The position numbers were made by a program, and so were the translations under genes. From Aigarchaeota archaeon (lineage in GTDB: Archaea; Thermoproteota; Nitrososphaeria_A; Caldarchaeales; Wolframiiraptoraceae), in NCBI GenBank assembly GCA_025059205.1, contig JANXDS010000001.1:264014-328013 (forward strand): 64,000 nt of DNA, given 5' to 3'. How positions within the stretch are numbered: position 1 is the first letter of the stretch; every line of letters starts with the position of its first letter. Shown one piece after another: positions 8,932 through 17,912 of this stretch. The notes beneath the pieces are model-generated. The model had not been told where the DNA came from, made no database searches, and saw only the letters and a program-made list of their open reading frames with translations.

Positions 8932-8972
8932 TTGCGTAAAGATTAAAAATACATGAGTCAGATCTTACGCAA
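8932..8972. promoter_or_regulatory. Inverted repeat straddling a TATA-like element upstream of the small Cys-rich gene
   Basis: TTGCGTAAAGAT (8932-8943) and ATCTTACGCAA (8962-8972) are inverted copies (8 bp, then 3 bp after a one-base bulge). Between them lies an A/T-rich TATA-like stretch (8944-8952), correctly placed for transcription starting just before the TTG at 8984. The layout resembles an operator over a promoter; the regulator is unknown. Confidence 0.4.
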
Positions 8973-8983
8973 GGGGTAGGGTT

Positions 8984-9226
8984 TTGTACAGAAGCATATA
9001 CTACGTCTTTCGTGGTAGCTACTCTAGGGACCTAGACCTCGTTTCCTTAGTTGATGGATACAGCGGCATAGTTTTCACCATGTGCGAGTGCGGAGATCCG
9101 TTATGCAAGGAGGAAGGAATAATCTACATCAAATGTGGTTGCAAAACCAAACCAGGACACACAAAGCGTGCCATCAACAGCATATGTGAGGTTTGTACGT
9201 TAAAGTATATGGGAGAAAATAAGTAA
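8984..9226 (+). CDS. Small Cys-rich, probably metal-binding protein
   Basis: 80 residues with seven cysteines in three groups: CECGDPLC, KCGC and CEVC. This suggests one or two structural zinc sites. The start is TTG, preceded by AAGGGGTAGGG, and the upstream inverted repeat covers its probable promoter. It is flanked by LysE (divergent) and aRF1 (convergent) and is not part of an operon. No family is recognised. Confidence 0.6.
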   Translation: MYRSIYYVFRGSYSRDLDLVSLVDGYSGIVFTMCECGDPLCKEEGIIYIKCGCKTKPGHTKRAINSICEVCTLKYMGENK

Positions 9227-9245
9227 AAAGTATGGGACAGCCGCT

Positions 9246-10502
9246 CTATGTGCCCGCTCTACCTTTCAGGAAACCAGCCAACCCGCTGAATGCCTTTTTA
9301 AACATCTCCCCCTCCTCATGCCCTCCAGATATTAACTCGACGTCCGTTCCACTCTCTTCTGCTTCGTCGATCAATACATCTATCAAAGGAACGATCTTCT
9401 TTGCTTGAAGCGTCTGATTAGAGCACGAAGGGCATTTTTGTGACAATATGTTAGGTAACGTCACCTGAACTTCATCGTCGTTTAAGGTCTCGAGTTTTGT
9501 GTATCCGCAATTACTGCACTCAATCCTTACCTCAACCCTGTCCAAGTCTTCAGAGATGAGCAGCATCTCTAGCATGCCGCTCCTCAAAGCGTTCCTTACG
9601 GCCTGCTCACCGTAAATCGCCTTTCCGTTCTGAGATACGACCTCACCCATTAAACGTTGTATGAGCTGCTTTTCTTCTACAAGCCTAGATTCCTTCAATT
9701 GTTCTGAAGCTTTGGTTATTGCCTCCCTAATTCCGCTTTCTCCCGAATACGACGTATCAACGACGTGTATCTTATCCCTGAAAGTATAATGCAGGTAGCC
9801 GGTTTTTAAGAACGCCTCCTTGGTTGGACCAGGTCCCGCAAGAATTATAGCACGGATCTCGGGGTATGCCAGGAATATTTCGTTAGCATGATCTGCTATG
9901 CGTTTGTAGTACTCGTTTAGGTTCTGCTCCCTTAACCTCTCGAACCTCCTCGCAGACTGGCCGCCTGCTCTATGCTTTCCCGGAACACCTGATGTGAACG
10001 TCTTTGAAACCTCTAACCTCTTACCTTTGACAACTGCAATAGCCGCCTCTTCATTGTCTATGACGATTATCCCATAGACATCTTTCTCCTTTAGCTGCTC
10101 TAGGAGCGGTTCAAGCCGGAACCTGCTGTCACAACTGTACAAGAAGGTGTTGATGGGCTCTGGAGGTATGACATGGTATACCTCCACTTTTTCCGTTCCA
10201 GGCCCGTTCTGCGGGATCGCACCACTGAACACCGCTATGCCATTGGGCTTAGCATCGCTGAAAAGCTTGAGCCTCTGTATGGCCCTCTCGATGGCGTCCT
10301 GAACGTTCTTCCTTGTCGTCTTGGACTTGATGTTGGCGGCCGTAGCGTATTCCTGCCTGAGGTAGTTAATAACGTCCGATATCGATCTGTCAGGCGGTAC
10401 GTAGATCGATACGAGCTCCGTACCCTTACCCTCTTTACTCGCCAACTCGTTTAGCAACTTCTTGAACTTATAGAGTTCTATAGAGCTCCTTTTCTGAGCC
10501 AT
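9246..10502 (-). CDS. prf1: Peptide chain release factor aRF1
   Basis: 418 residues; recognises all three stop codons and releases the nascent chain. The N-terminal stop-codon domain has NIKS (AANIKSKTTRKNV), the middle domain has the catalytic GGQ (GKHRAGGQSARRF), and the C-terminal domain has a zinc-type insertion (CSNCGYTKLE ... CPSCSNQ). Length and order match archaeal aRF1. The gene is alone on its strand; its partner pelota is at 53594. Confidence 0.98.
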   Translation of the reverse strand: MAQKRSSIELYKFKKLLNELASKEGKGTELVSIYVPPDRSISDVINYLRQEYATAANIKSKTTRKNVQDAIERAIQRLKLFSDAKPNGIAVFSGAIPQNGPGTEKVEVYHVIPPEPINTFLYSCDSRFRLEPLLEQLKEKDVYGIIVIDNEEAAIAVVKGKRLEVSKTFTSGVPGKHRAGGQSARRFERLREQNLNEYYKRIADHANEIFLAYPEIRAIILAGPGPTKEAFLKTGYLHYTFRDKIHVVDTSYSGESGIREAITKASEQLKESRLVEEKQLIQRLMGEVVSQNGKAIYGEQAVRNALRSGMLEMLLISEDLDRVEVRIECSNCGYTKLETLNDDEVQVTLPNILSQKCPSCSNQTLQAKKIVPLIDVLIDEAEESGTDVELISGGHEEGEMFKKAFSGLAGFLKGRAGT

Positions 10503-10674
10503 AAAGCTTTACACCCTTGTTCGATTGCTAAAAGCTGATCTCACGTGTGAGAATCCTAACTAGCGCTATCCTGGACACCTCGAACCTTCGGGAGATCGAG
10601 GATTTCTCTTTTATCTGATGCATCTTCTGCCAGTGTATTCGACTACTTTCTTATTAAAAAATATTTTTTACCGG

Positions 10675-11868
10675 TCATCTCGGCGGAGACCTCTCCCCAA
10701 GCACCACGCTCACCTGTACCGTCTTTGAACCTCTTATGACGGAAAACGTCACGACGTCTCCCGGACTTGTCTTCTCCTCAAGATACGTCAGCATCTCCTC
10801 TATCGTCTTGATGGGTATGCCGTTCATTGCTATGATGATGTCGCCGCCTACTTTTATCGTCTGACCTCCTATCCTTGCAGTCCTGTCTCCACCCCTAAGG
10901 CCAGCCTTCTCGGCCGGACTTCCCGGCACGATGTCCGTTATCAAGACGCCCCTGGTTACGTTCACGTTCATAGCTTCAGCAATTTCCTCGTTCATGTTCA
11001 TCCCAACTATGCCTATCCAGCTATGGGCGTAACTCCCTTTCTCTATCAAGGCCGGCACAACCCTTGCAATTATCGTGGACGGTATCGCGTAACCTACTCC
11101 CACAAAGCCGCCGATAGGTGATTCTATTGCTGTAGTTATACCTACGACCTCACCCTTCATGTTGAGTAGTGGTCCGCCAGAGTTTCCTGGGTTCACAGCA
11201 GCATCGAATTGTATAACACCGGGTATAGAATATCCGTAAGCGGTTTCTAGGAGTCTGCCCTTTTGGCTTACGATGCCTGTTGTCACGCTTCCGGCCAAGC
11301 CGAACGGGTTTCCGACTACGACGATCTGCTCGCCTATCATCAGCTCCGATGAGTTCCCGAGCTTAAGTGGCTTCAAAGCTACGACGTCAGTCCTCACCTT
11401 TAGGACAGCTAAGTCGCTGTAAGGGTCTGTTCCAACGACCGAGGCGGTTAAGGACGTACCGTCAAGAAAAGTCACAGTGATACGATAACTATCTTCGATT
11501 ACGTGATTGTTGGTGATGATATGACCGAGTCTGTCATAAACAAAGCCAGAACCGATGGAGGTGCCATAGTAAGACGTTGCCCGGATTAAAACGACAGAAT
11601 CTTTAACCTGCTCGTAGATCTCAGTGACCGGGCTAACAGCGACGACAGTCTTCGTGACCGTAACGTACGTAATGCTTTCTTCTAGGTTTTCTAGCCTGTT
11701 GAGCAACTCGTTTTGAGCCTTGTATAGCCTAGATAGATTGTCGGAGAGTTCCGATACCTTGGCATCAAGACTCGCTAGCGTTGAGGCTGTATTAACAGCA
11801 AACCATGCTACTAACGAGGAAGCAATGATAACCAGCACAACAACGACGATCTTTCTTAGGTTATGCAT
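10675..11868 (-). CDS. HtrA/DegP-like membrane-anchored serine protease with PDZ domain
   Basis: 397 residues from the ATG at 11868, which follows AGGTTGAT; a longer frame would overlap the divergent UMP kinase. It has one membrane helix (about residues 5-25), a short coiled coil, then a trypsin-like domain. The triad appears as TNNHVI (His), YSDLAVLKV (Asp) and GNSGGPLL (Ser). A C-terminal PDZ domain follows (GVLITDIVPGSPAEKAGL). It probably acts outside the membrane in degrading damaged envelope or secreted proteins. Confidence 0.93.
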   Translation of the reverse strand: MHNLRKIVVVVLVIIASSLVAWFAVNTASTLASLDAKVSELSDNLSRLYKAQNELLNRLENLEESITYVTVTKTVVAVSPVTEIYEQVKDSVVLIRATSYYGTSIGSGFVYDRLGHIITNNHVIEDSYRITVTFLDGTSLTASVVGTDPYSDLAVLKVRTDVVALKPLKLGNSSELMIGEQIVVVGNPFGLAGSVTTGIVSQKGRLLETAYGYSIPGVIQFDAAVNPGNSGGPLLNMKGEVVGITTAIESPIGGFVGVGYAIPSTIIARVVPALIEKGSYAHSWIGIVGMNMNEEIAEAMNVNVTRGVLITDIVPGSPAEKAGLRGGDRTARIGGQTIKVGGDIIIAMNGIPIKTIEEMLTYLEEKTSPGDVVTFSVIRGSKTVQVSVVLGERSPPR

Positions 11869-11976
11869 GGTAATCAACCTACTTCCTAATACACTTTTAA
11901 GCTTTTTTCCAAATTTTACAAGGATCCTTAAGTGTTTAATAGCTGCTCGCTTTAACACTGTATGGGCGCTTAGGGT

Positions 11977-12660
11977 TTGAATTTGGTTCTTAAGCTTAGT
12001 GGACACTTAGTAGCGATCGGTGATAAGATAAACTACCAATTGATAGCAGACTATGCGAAGCTCTTGAGAGAGTTGTATGACGGTAAAGGTAAATGGGTAG
12101 TTGTCGTTGGGGGCGGCGAGATTGCGAGGAGGTACGTCGATGCCGCCAGGATGCTTGGTGCGGATGAAGTTATGTGCGACGAGGTGGCGATACTGGTAAC
12201 GAGGGCTAATGCAAAGTTGATGACGATATGCCTTGGTGATCTTGCACAGCAGCGTATACCTACCTCAACGGAAGAGTTAAGGGAGCTTGCCACCAACGGA
12301 AAGATAGTCGTAATGGGCGGACTTCAACCAGGCCAGTCGACGATAGCGGTTGCTGCACTGGCCGCCTCGGTCATAAAGGCTGAAAGACTTATAGTCACGA
12401 CCGACGTAGACGGTATCTACACGTCAGACCCGAAAATTGACCCGAACGCGAAGCCTTTATCACAAGTCTCGCTATCCGACCTATCAAAGATGGTAGCAGC
12501 GCTTCCGCAGAATGCGGGAAAATATCCGCTGATCGACAATTTGGCCATAGCTATCTTACGAAGGTCTAAGATAACCTGCGTATATCTAAACGGCAGAAAG
12601 TTAGAAGACGTTAAAAAAGCCATAATGGGCGAAAAAGTCGGAACATTGGTTATACCATAA
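11977..12660 (+). CDS. pyrH: Uridylate kinase (archaeal type)
   Basis: 227 residues; phosphorylates UMP to UDP. Amino-acid-kinase fold with LKLSGH at the N-terminus, the VVVVGGGEIARRYV loop, GGLQPGQSTIAVAA and VTTDVDGIYTSDPK. The start is probably TTG 11977, after TTAGGG; a second TTG two codons later is possible. Divergent from the HtrA-like protease. Confidence 0.94.
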   Translation: MNLVLKLSGHLVAIGDKINYQLIADYAKLLRELYDGKGKWVVVVGGGEIARRYVDAARMLGADEVMCDEVAILVTRANAKLMTICLGDLAQQRIPTSTEELRELATNGKIVVMGGLQPGQSTIAVAALAASVIKAERLIVTTDVDGIYTSDPKIDPNAKPLSQVSLSDLSKMVAALPQNAGKYPLIDNLAIAILRRSKITCVYLNGRKLEDVKKAIMGEKVGTLVIP

Positions 12661-12752
12661 CTCAACGGCGCTTTATATCGCGTATTACGGACTAATTCAT
12701 TACACAACTTCTTCTAAAAATGCTTATAAGTTAGGAAACTGTCGCCCACTTT

Positions 12753-14747
12753 TTGAGGGCTCAAAGGCCCAGACCTCAAATGGGCAAATTACTGAACTCT
12801 TTAAGCAACCTGCTACATCGATCCACGAGATATTCGAAGTCATTAGGTCCCGTAAGGGATCTTGAGAAATATGTACAAAAGGATTGGTGGAAACACATTT
12901 TCGACGAAGTCTATTTGATGACCGATGGGGATGTTGTTAACGATCCGAAGATAACTAAAGAAGAGGTTGACATTATAATTCAAGCTCTGGAGCTAAAACA
13001 GGATGATAGAGTACTCGATCTTTGCTGTGGACACGGACGTCATGCGTTAGAGCTTGCAAGAAGATCTTTCAAAAACGTTGAAGGTCTAGACATATCAAAA
13101 TATCTCATCTCATTAGCTAGGAAACGTGCGAGCGAGGAGGGGCTAAACGTAAAATTCACGGAAGGTGACGCTAGACACCTTCCTTATCCAAACGATTACT
13201 TTGATGCGGTCTTAATACTTGGAAACAGTTTTGGATACTTCGAGGATATAAAAGATGATGTAGTGGTCTTAAAGGAGGTTCACAGAGTTCTTAAACAACA
13301 AGGAAAAATACTAATAGATTTGACAAATGGTGACTATATTAGACAAAACTACGAGCCGAGATCTTGGGAATGGATAGACAACAAGCACTTCGTATGTAGA
13401 GAAAGAACTTTGTCGAAGGACGGTCGTAGATTGCTTGCAAGAGAAATCGTGGTAAATGTAGATAATGGTGTTCTCGCGGACCAATTTTATGGTGTACGTC
13501 TTTATTCCTTTGACGAGATAAAGTCTCTGCTGTTAAAGGTTGGTTTCACTGACGTCAAATTACACAAAACCTTGTCTACGGTGTCCGACAGGGGCCAAGA
13601 TATGGGGATGATGGGCAACAGGTTGATAGTGTCGGCAAGGAAGTGTGCACGGTCTCAGAGTTCTTACAGCCCGGTCGAAGAGTTAAAAACGATCGTCGTC
13701 CTTCTTGGTGACCCTAGAAAACCTGACCCGGTAAAACCAAATGGTGTATTCGATGACGACGACATGTTCGCCATAGACGAGCTTAAGAAGGCATTGTCGT
13801 GTATCGATGGTTATCGGTTTGTTTATCTTAACGACCACGAAAAGATGGTCGAAGAGCTTATGAAAATGCGTGATTCCATCCATCTTGTGCTAAATCTTTG
13901 CGATGAAGGGTACATGAACGATCCATTCAAGGAACTTCATGTTCCAGCCTTATTAGACATGTTGGGGATACCATACACGGGTGCAGGCCCAAGATGTCTC
14001 GCATACTGTTACGACAAATCGTTCGTTAAAAGCGTGGCAAAGGATCTTGGCATCCCGACACCAAAATCGATCTTAGTGAAAGAATTATCGGATATAGACA
14101 AAATGCAACTTGAATTTCCGGCCATAGTCAAGCCTAACTTCGGTGATAACAGTTATGGCATAACTTACAGAAACGTGGTGAAAAACGAGAACGAGTTAAT
14201 TAAAGTGCTATCTTGGATGAGGGAGTGTTTAGGTTACAAGGGACCTGTGCTTTTGGAAGAATACATAGAGGGCGACGACCTCTCAGTAGGAATCATAGGA
14301 AACTTGCCAGACGATTATTTGATACTTCCGATAATTAAGGAGGATTATTCTCAAGTACCGGTTGAGTTTCCGAGAATATGTAGCTACGAGGCTAAATGGC
14401 TTAAGGGTACACCATATGATAAAGTCACGTCAACTAAGATAGATTTACCAGAAAGTACGAGAACGCTACTGGAGAAATGGTGCCTGTTACTCTTTGAGAG
14501 GCTTGAATGTAGAGATTATGCAAGGTTCGATTGGAGATTGAGTAGCGAAAATGTGCCCAAGCTACTCGAAGTAAATCCAAACCCGGGTTGGGTATGGGAC
14601 GGTCATCTCAACAAGATGGCAAATCTGGCAGGTATTTCGTATTCTGAACTGCTCCATATGATAATCCTATCGGCTGAGAAACGGCTTAAACTTAAAAAAT
14701 ATTTAAAAGTAGTGGAAAAGCAAGAAAATACGCCGCCAGAACGTTAA
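12753..14747 (+). CDS. Fusion of a SAM-dependent methyltransferase and a D-Ala-D-Ala-ligase-like ATP-grasp enzyme
   Basis: 664 residues in two clear halves. Residues about 45-300 are a class I methyltransferase with VLDLCCGHGRHALEL (SAM motif I), EGLDIS and EGDARHLPYPNDYFDAV. Residues about 310-645 are ATP-grasp of the D-Ala-D-Ala ligase type: LGIPYTGAG, PAIVKPNFGDNSYGI, GPVLLEEYIEGDDLSVG, CRDYARFDWR and LLEVNPNPGW (metal-binding Glu/Asn). It probably ligates and methylates a small amino-acid- or peptide-like substrate; archaea of this group have no murein, so cell-wall synthesis is unlikely. A TATA-like CTTATAAG lies about 26 bp before the TTG start; an ATG at 12780 is an alternative start. 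It stands alone, convergent with the next gene. Confidence 0.88.
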   Translation: MRAQRPRPQMGKLLNSLSNLLHRSTRYSKSLGPVRDLEKYVQKDWWKHIFDEVYLMTDGDVVNDPKITKEEVDIIIQALELKQDDRVLDLCCGHGRHALELARRSFKNVEGLDISKYLISLARKRASEEGLNVKFTEGDARHLPYPNDYFDAVLILGNSFGYFEDIKDDVVVLKEVHRVLKQQGKILIDLTNGDYIRQNYEPRSWEWIDNKHFVCRERTLSKDGRRLLAREIVVNVDNGVLADQFYGVRLYSFDEIKSLLLKVGFTDVKLHKTLSTVSDRGQDMGMMGNRLIVSARKCARSQSSYSPVEELKTIVVLLGDPRKPDPVKPNGVFDDDDMFAIDELKKALSCIDGYRFVYLNDHEKMVEELMKMRDSIHLVLNLCDEGYMNDPFKELHVPALLDMLGIPYTGAGPRCLAYCYDKSFVKSVAKDLGIPTPKSILVKELSDIDKMQLEFPAIVKPNFGDNSYGITYRNVVKNENELIKVLSWMRECLGYKGPVLLEEYIEGDDLSVGIIGNLPDDYLILPIIKEDYSQVPVEFPRICSYEAKWLKGTPYDKVTSTKIDLPESTRTLLEKWCLLLFERLECRDYARFDWRLSSENVPKLLEVNPNPGWVWDGHLNKMANLAGISYSELLHMIILSAEKRLKLKKYLKVVEKQENTPPER

Positions 14748-14765
14748 GTTCATCGGATCCTAAGA

Positions 14766-15857
14766 TCATTGTAGCAGGTATCTTTTCGCCTTCTCGCTAA
14801 GCTGAACACCTAAACCAGGTCCTTTTGGTACGTATACGTAACCGTCCCGAACTTCCAGCGGCTCGGTTAGAACTTCGTCTATTATTCCTGTGCCCGTTGT
14901 GTCCAGCTCGAGGAGCTCAGTTCCGGGAGTGCTTGCCATTAAATGTAGAGTCGCCGCTAGCAAGATGCCTGTCGAGAACACATGCGGTGAGCATACGACG
15001 TTGAACGACTCCGCAAGAGCACAGACCTTTTTCCCTTCAAGTATGCCACCGACCCTCGCTAGGTCAGGCATAGCATAATCCACTGCGCCCTTAAGAAACA
15101 TGTCCCTAAACCCGTACTTTGTGAACTCGTTTTCACCAGCGGCTATCGGTAAGTCGGTGTAATCCTTCAACACTCTGTAACCTTCTAAGTCGAATGGTGG
15201 CAAAGGTTCTTCGTACCAGAACACCTCGTTCTCTTCGAATATTTCCGCAAATCTTATGGCTGTGGGTCTATCGTAGCCACAGTTTATGTCGACCATGAGC
15301 TCGGCATCTTTCCCGATCGCCTTTCTCATGGCTCTGACCCTTACATCGTCTTGCCCGAACCCTTTACCTATGTGGCACTTCACGTACCTGAAACCTTGGT
15401 TGATAAAAGAAGCCGCTTTCTTGGCCATCTCTTCAGTATCGTCCCAGAATATGTCGCTCGCATATGCCTCCAGCTTATCCCTGTACAATCCGCCAAGTAG
15501 TTTGTATACAGGAACGTCTAAGGCTTTACCGACTATATCCCAGAGCGCCATATCGACTGCGCTTATAGCGCAAATCCACGCTCCCTTTGGCTCCCAGTAC
15601 AATCTCTGGAACATCTTTTTCCATAACCTCTCGATATCGAACGGATCCTCGCCGACCAGCATGGGCGCAAAGTTCCTTTCGACTATCTCCTTTATTGCGT
15701 TAGGTACACCAACTCCCTCGCCCAACCCATCGATTCCGTCGGTAGTCCTGACCTGGACTATGGCGGTAGCTCTTTCCTTGATCTCGGCTTTAGAGGTTAC
15801 TAGGGGCTTCTCGAGTGGTTTTTTCATGATGAAAGCCCTAACGCTTTCTATTTTCAT
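14766..15857 (-). CDS. Enolase-superfamily enzyme (mandelate racemase / muconate lactonizing type)
   Basis: 363 residues. Expected catalytic residues appear: YVKCHIGKG (K-x-H type base at the end of the second barrel strand), metal ligands in VDINCGYD, YEEPL and AGENE, and SPHVFSTG with a conserved His near the end. The N-terminal cap domain is complete. Related archaeal enzymes include sugar-acid dehydratases and racemases; the substrate cannot be named from sequence. It stands alone, convergent with the fusion gene. Confidence 0.88.
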   Translation of the reverse strand: MKIESVRAFIMKKPLEKPLVTSKAEIKERATAIVQVRTTDGIDGLGEGVGVPNAIKEIVERNFAPMLVGEDPFDIERLWKKMFQRLYWEPKGAWICAISAVDMALWDIVGKALDVPVYKLLGGLYRDKLEAYASDIFWDDTEEMAKKAASFINQGFRYVKCHIGKGFGQDDVRVRAMRKAIGKDAELMVDINCGYDRPTAIRFAEIFEENEVFWYEEPLPPFDLEGYRVLKDYTDLPIAAGENEFTKYGFRDMFLKGAVDYAMPDLARVGGILEGKKVCALAESFNVVCSPHVFSTGILLAATLHLMASTPGTELLELDTTGTGIIDEVLTEPLEVRDGYVYVPKGPGLGVQLSEKAKRYLLQ

Positions 15858-15945
15858 AATCTATATGTTGCATTTTAGAGGGATAAATATCTAACGAGTC
15901 CCGATCTAATGGATAAATTTAGGTTTGGTGAACGGATTTGTGACA

Positions 15946-16029
15946 GCCGGGGTACCCGAGCCTGGTCAAGGGGGTGGGCTTAAGACCCACTGGCGTAGGC
16001 CATCCTGGGTTCGAATCCCAGCCCCGGCA
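15946..16029 (+). tRNA. tRNA-Leu (TAA)
   Basis: GCCGGGG/CCCCGGC acceptor, anticodon stem GTGGG/CCCAC with loop CTTAAGA (anticodon TAA), a class II variable arm TGGC-GTAG-GCCA, T arm CTGGG TTCGAAT CCCAG, discriminator A. No intron and no encoded CCA. The gene overlaps the 3' end of a pilin-like reading frame on the other strand. Confidence 0.96.
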
Positions 16030-16381
16030 TTTTCACGTTAAGAGACACTGTTCCTATACATGGGCTATTTCCCGTTATGGACGTCTGCTTGGTTACGTCA
16101 ATGGCCCACACCCTGACCGGCTTGATGTATGTTGGGCCGTCGTTCGATAGTATCAACGTTAAATCTTTCGTTATCTTATCCTGAGACACGTCGACTATCA
16201 ATGATTCTGACATCCTATCAACATCGAATATTCTACGTGAATTCGATTCTTGTAGGAATATTGCGTAGGAGTTTTGTATAAGGACTACTAAGGGTATTAC
16301 TACTGCGAAGAATATCGCCAGTACGATTATTCCGCCCACTATGGCTGATATGCCGCGCCTTTTAATCTGCCTCTTACACAT
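15980..16381 (-). CDS. Type IV pilin-like secreted protein whose 3' end lies inside tRNA-Leu
   Basis: 133 residues. The N-terminus KRRGISAIVGGIIVLAIFFAVVIPL is a class III signal peptide (charged, then G-I-S, then a hydrophobic helix), as in archaeal type IV pilins. Only about 60 residues of globular domain follow. The last 16 or so residues are the antisense reading of tRNA-Leu, and the TAA stop falls in the anticodon loop. The natural C-terminus therefore seems lost or replaced. It overlaps the upstream pilin gene by 8 bp. Confidence 0.65.
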   Translation of the reverse strand: MCKRQIKRRGISAIVGGIIVLAIFFAVVIPLVVLIQNSYAIFLQESNSRRIFDVDRMSESLIVDVSQDKITKDLTLILSNDGPTYIKPVRVWAIDVTKQTSITGNSPCIGTVSLNVKMPGLGFEPRMAYASGS

Positions 16382-16850
16382 CTTGCCTCACTACTATCGC
16401 CCACTGAACGTTCTCCACGGGGTTTTTCTCATTGTATAATGTTGATGCGATGGCAGTTATTTCAATAACATATGGACCAGAACCGACGAGCTGACATTCT
16501 GAACCTATCCTTAATGGGTAGTAATTATTCATTGATGCTCTTACCTCGGCTAGCTTTTGATATGTTTTTGGGGGTGGGCTAGACAATTTTGGATAGATTA
16601 CACACGATAACACGACCAGGTCCGTTTTTCCTGGGTTTGATACCCAAACGGTTCCACTTCCTTGATCAACAAGCTCTACTATAAGCAGGCTTCTTTGTTG
16701 CGCTACTCCTTTATTCGTTTCTCTTACCATGTTTATTGCTGAGGTTCCCGCCCAACCTCCAACGATTCCCCAGACGAATAGGCCCACAGTTATGGTTACG
16801 GCGGTCATGATTGCTACTGTAACAATATAACTAATGCCGTTTTTCTTCAA
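16374..16850 (-). CDS. Type IV pilin-like membrane/secreted protein
   Basis: 158 residues: short charged N-terminus MKKNGISYIVTVAIM leading into one hydrophobic helix, then a beta-rich domain with archaeal pilin character (TVWVSNPGKTDLVV, GPYVIEITAIAS). GISY resembles the prepilin peptidase site of class III signal peptides. Its stop region overlaps the next pilin-like gene by 8 bp, so the two are co-transcribed and may form minor pilins of one fibre. No pilus ATPase is adjacent. Confidence 0.7.
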   Translation of the reverse strand: MKKNGISYIVTVAIMTAVTITVGLFVWGIVGGWAGTSAINMVRETNKGVAQQRSLLIVELVDQGSGTVWVSNPGKTDLVVLSCVIYPKLSSPPPKTYQKLAEVRASMNNYYPLRIGSECQLVGSGPYVIEITAIASTLYNEKNPVENVQWAIVVRQDV

Positions 16851-16948
16851 TCCCGTTCAAACAAATTAATTATATTCCAAGTAATTAAGTCTTTAACGTA
16901 TTTAATCATAGTATGACGCGCTTTCTCACAATCATGTGCCCGTCCCGT

Positions 16949-17830
16949 CTAACGAATTGGACCTAGGAGGAGCGTCGCTCCAAACACAACCAATACTGAA
17001 CTAATTATGGACCTTTTCGTCAACTTCTCCTTCAAGAAGATCGCAGCCAATACCGCAGAGAATATGGGAGTGGAAGACCCAAGGGGTACGGCGGTGTTCG
17101 CTTGTGTTAAACTTAGCCCCACTAAATAGATCATGTCACCTAAACCTACGGACACTAGTCCGCCCAATATGGCCGCGACGACTTCTGATTTTTTTGGCGA
17201 AACGTCAGGGGATGAATCTCGACGACCCAAGATCTTAAGATATGCCGCGAGGAATGGTAAGACGACCAGGATCTTGAAAAACGCCGCGAATACCGGGTCG
17301 AAGCTCTCCACGATTAGCTTGAACAACGTCACACCCGAGGCCCAGCAGATAGCGGTCAAGATCCCGGCTATGAAGCCAAGTTTAGCCGACCCTTCAAACT
17401 GTAATTTTCTCTGACCACCGAGCAGCCACACCGCTAGCACTATTAAGATCGTGCCTGCGGCGATGTTCAGAGTAAATGGTTCCCGAAGTATGAATATGCT
17501 CATCGGGACCAAGAAGAGTGGATAGGAGTACGTTAATGGCACCGCGTGGGATACGCCTATGTGCTTCAGGCTAATGAGATACAGTGTATCGCCGAGTGCC
17601 CAGCCTATGAGGGAGGCTGCGAGAAGGTAAGCTGCCGATGGTGTACACAACAAAAGGAAGTATTTGCTTTTATCCAGAACGAGTACAAATATCAAAAGAA
17701 GTATTGCCGCAGCGCAACTCCTGACGAGATTCAGCTTGATCGGGCTCATGTTCCTTAAGCCAATCTTGTAAAGACTGGCACCAGCAGCCCAGCATAAGGC
17801 CGCGGCAAGTGTCAGAGTCTCTCCAAGCAT
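16949..17830 (-). CDS. EamA/DMT-family transporter
   Basis: 293 residues from the ATG at 17830, the normal length for a ten-helix drug/metabolite transporter built from two EamA repeats (first LTLAAALCWAAGASLYKIGL, second LGFIAGILTAICWASGVTLF). A longer frame exists but would overlap the divergent neighbour. The substrate is unknown. A second member lies at 60132. Confidence 0.88.
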   Translation of the reverse strand: MLGETLTLAAALCWAAGASLYKIGLRNMSPIKLNLVRSCAAAILLLIFVLVLDKSKYFLLLCTPSAAYLLAASLIGWALGDTLYLISLKHIGVSHAVPLTYSYPLFLVPMSIFILREPFTLNIAAGTILIVLAVWLLGGQRKLQFEGSAKLGFIAGILTAICWASGVTLFKLIVESFDPVFAAFFKILVVLPFLAAYLKILGRRDSSPDVSPKKSEVVAAILGGLVSVGLGDMIYLVGLSLTQANTAVPLGSSTPIFSAVLAAIFLKEKLTKRSIISSVLVVFGATLLLGPIR

Positions 17831-17912
17831 AGACTTTTTACGGAAAGGTCGAGTATTAAACCCATTCATAACGTCCAAAAACCTTAAGTATTTTCTGATA
17901 AGAAAAAACTTC

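Noticed and set aside
10578-10601. Small structured RNA at CCTCGA...TCGAGG upstream of aRF1
   Set aside because: Only a 6-bp stem, with no C/D or H/ACA boxes; chance is likely in a 172-bp gap.
11869-12006. N-terminal extension of the HtrA-like protease by 46 residues
   Set aside because: It would overlap the divergent UMP kinase start, adds basic sequence with no motif, and a Shine-Dalgarno-backed ATG exists at 11868.
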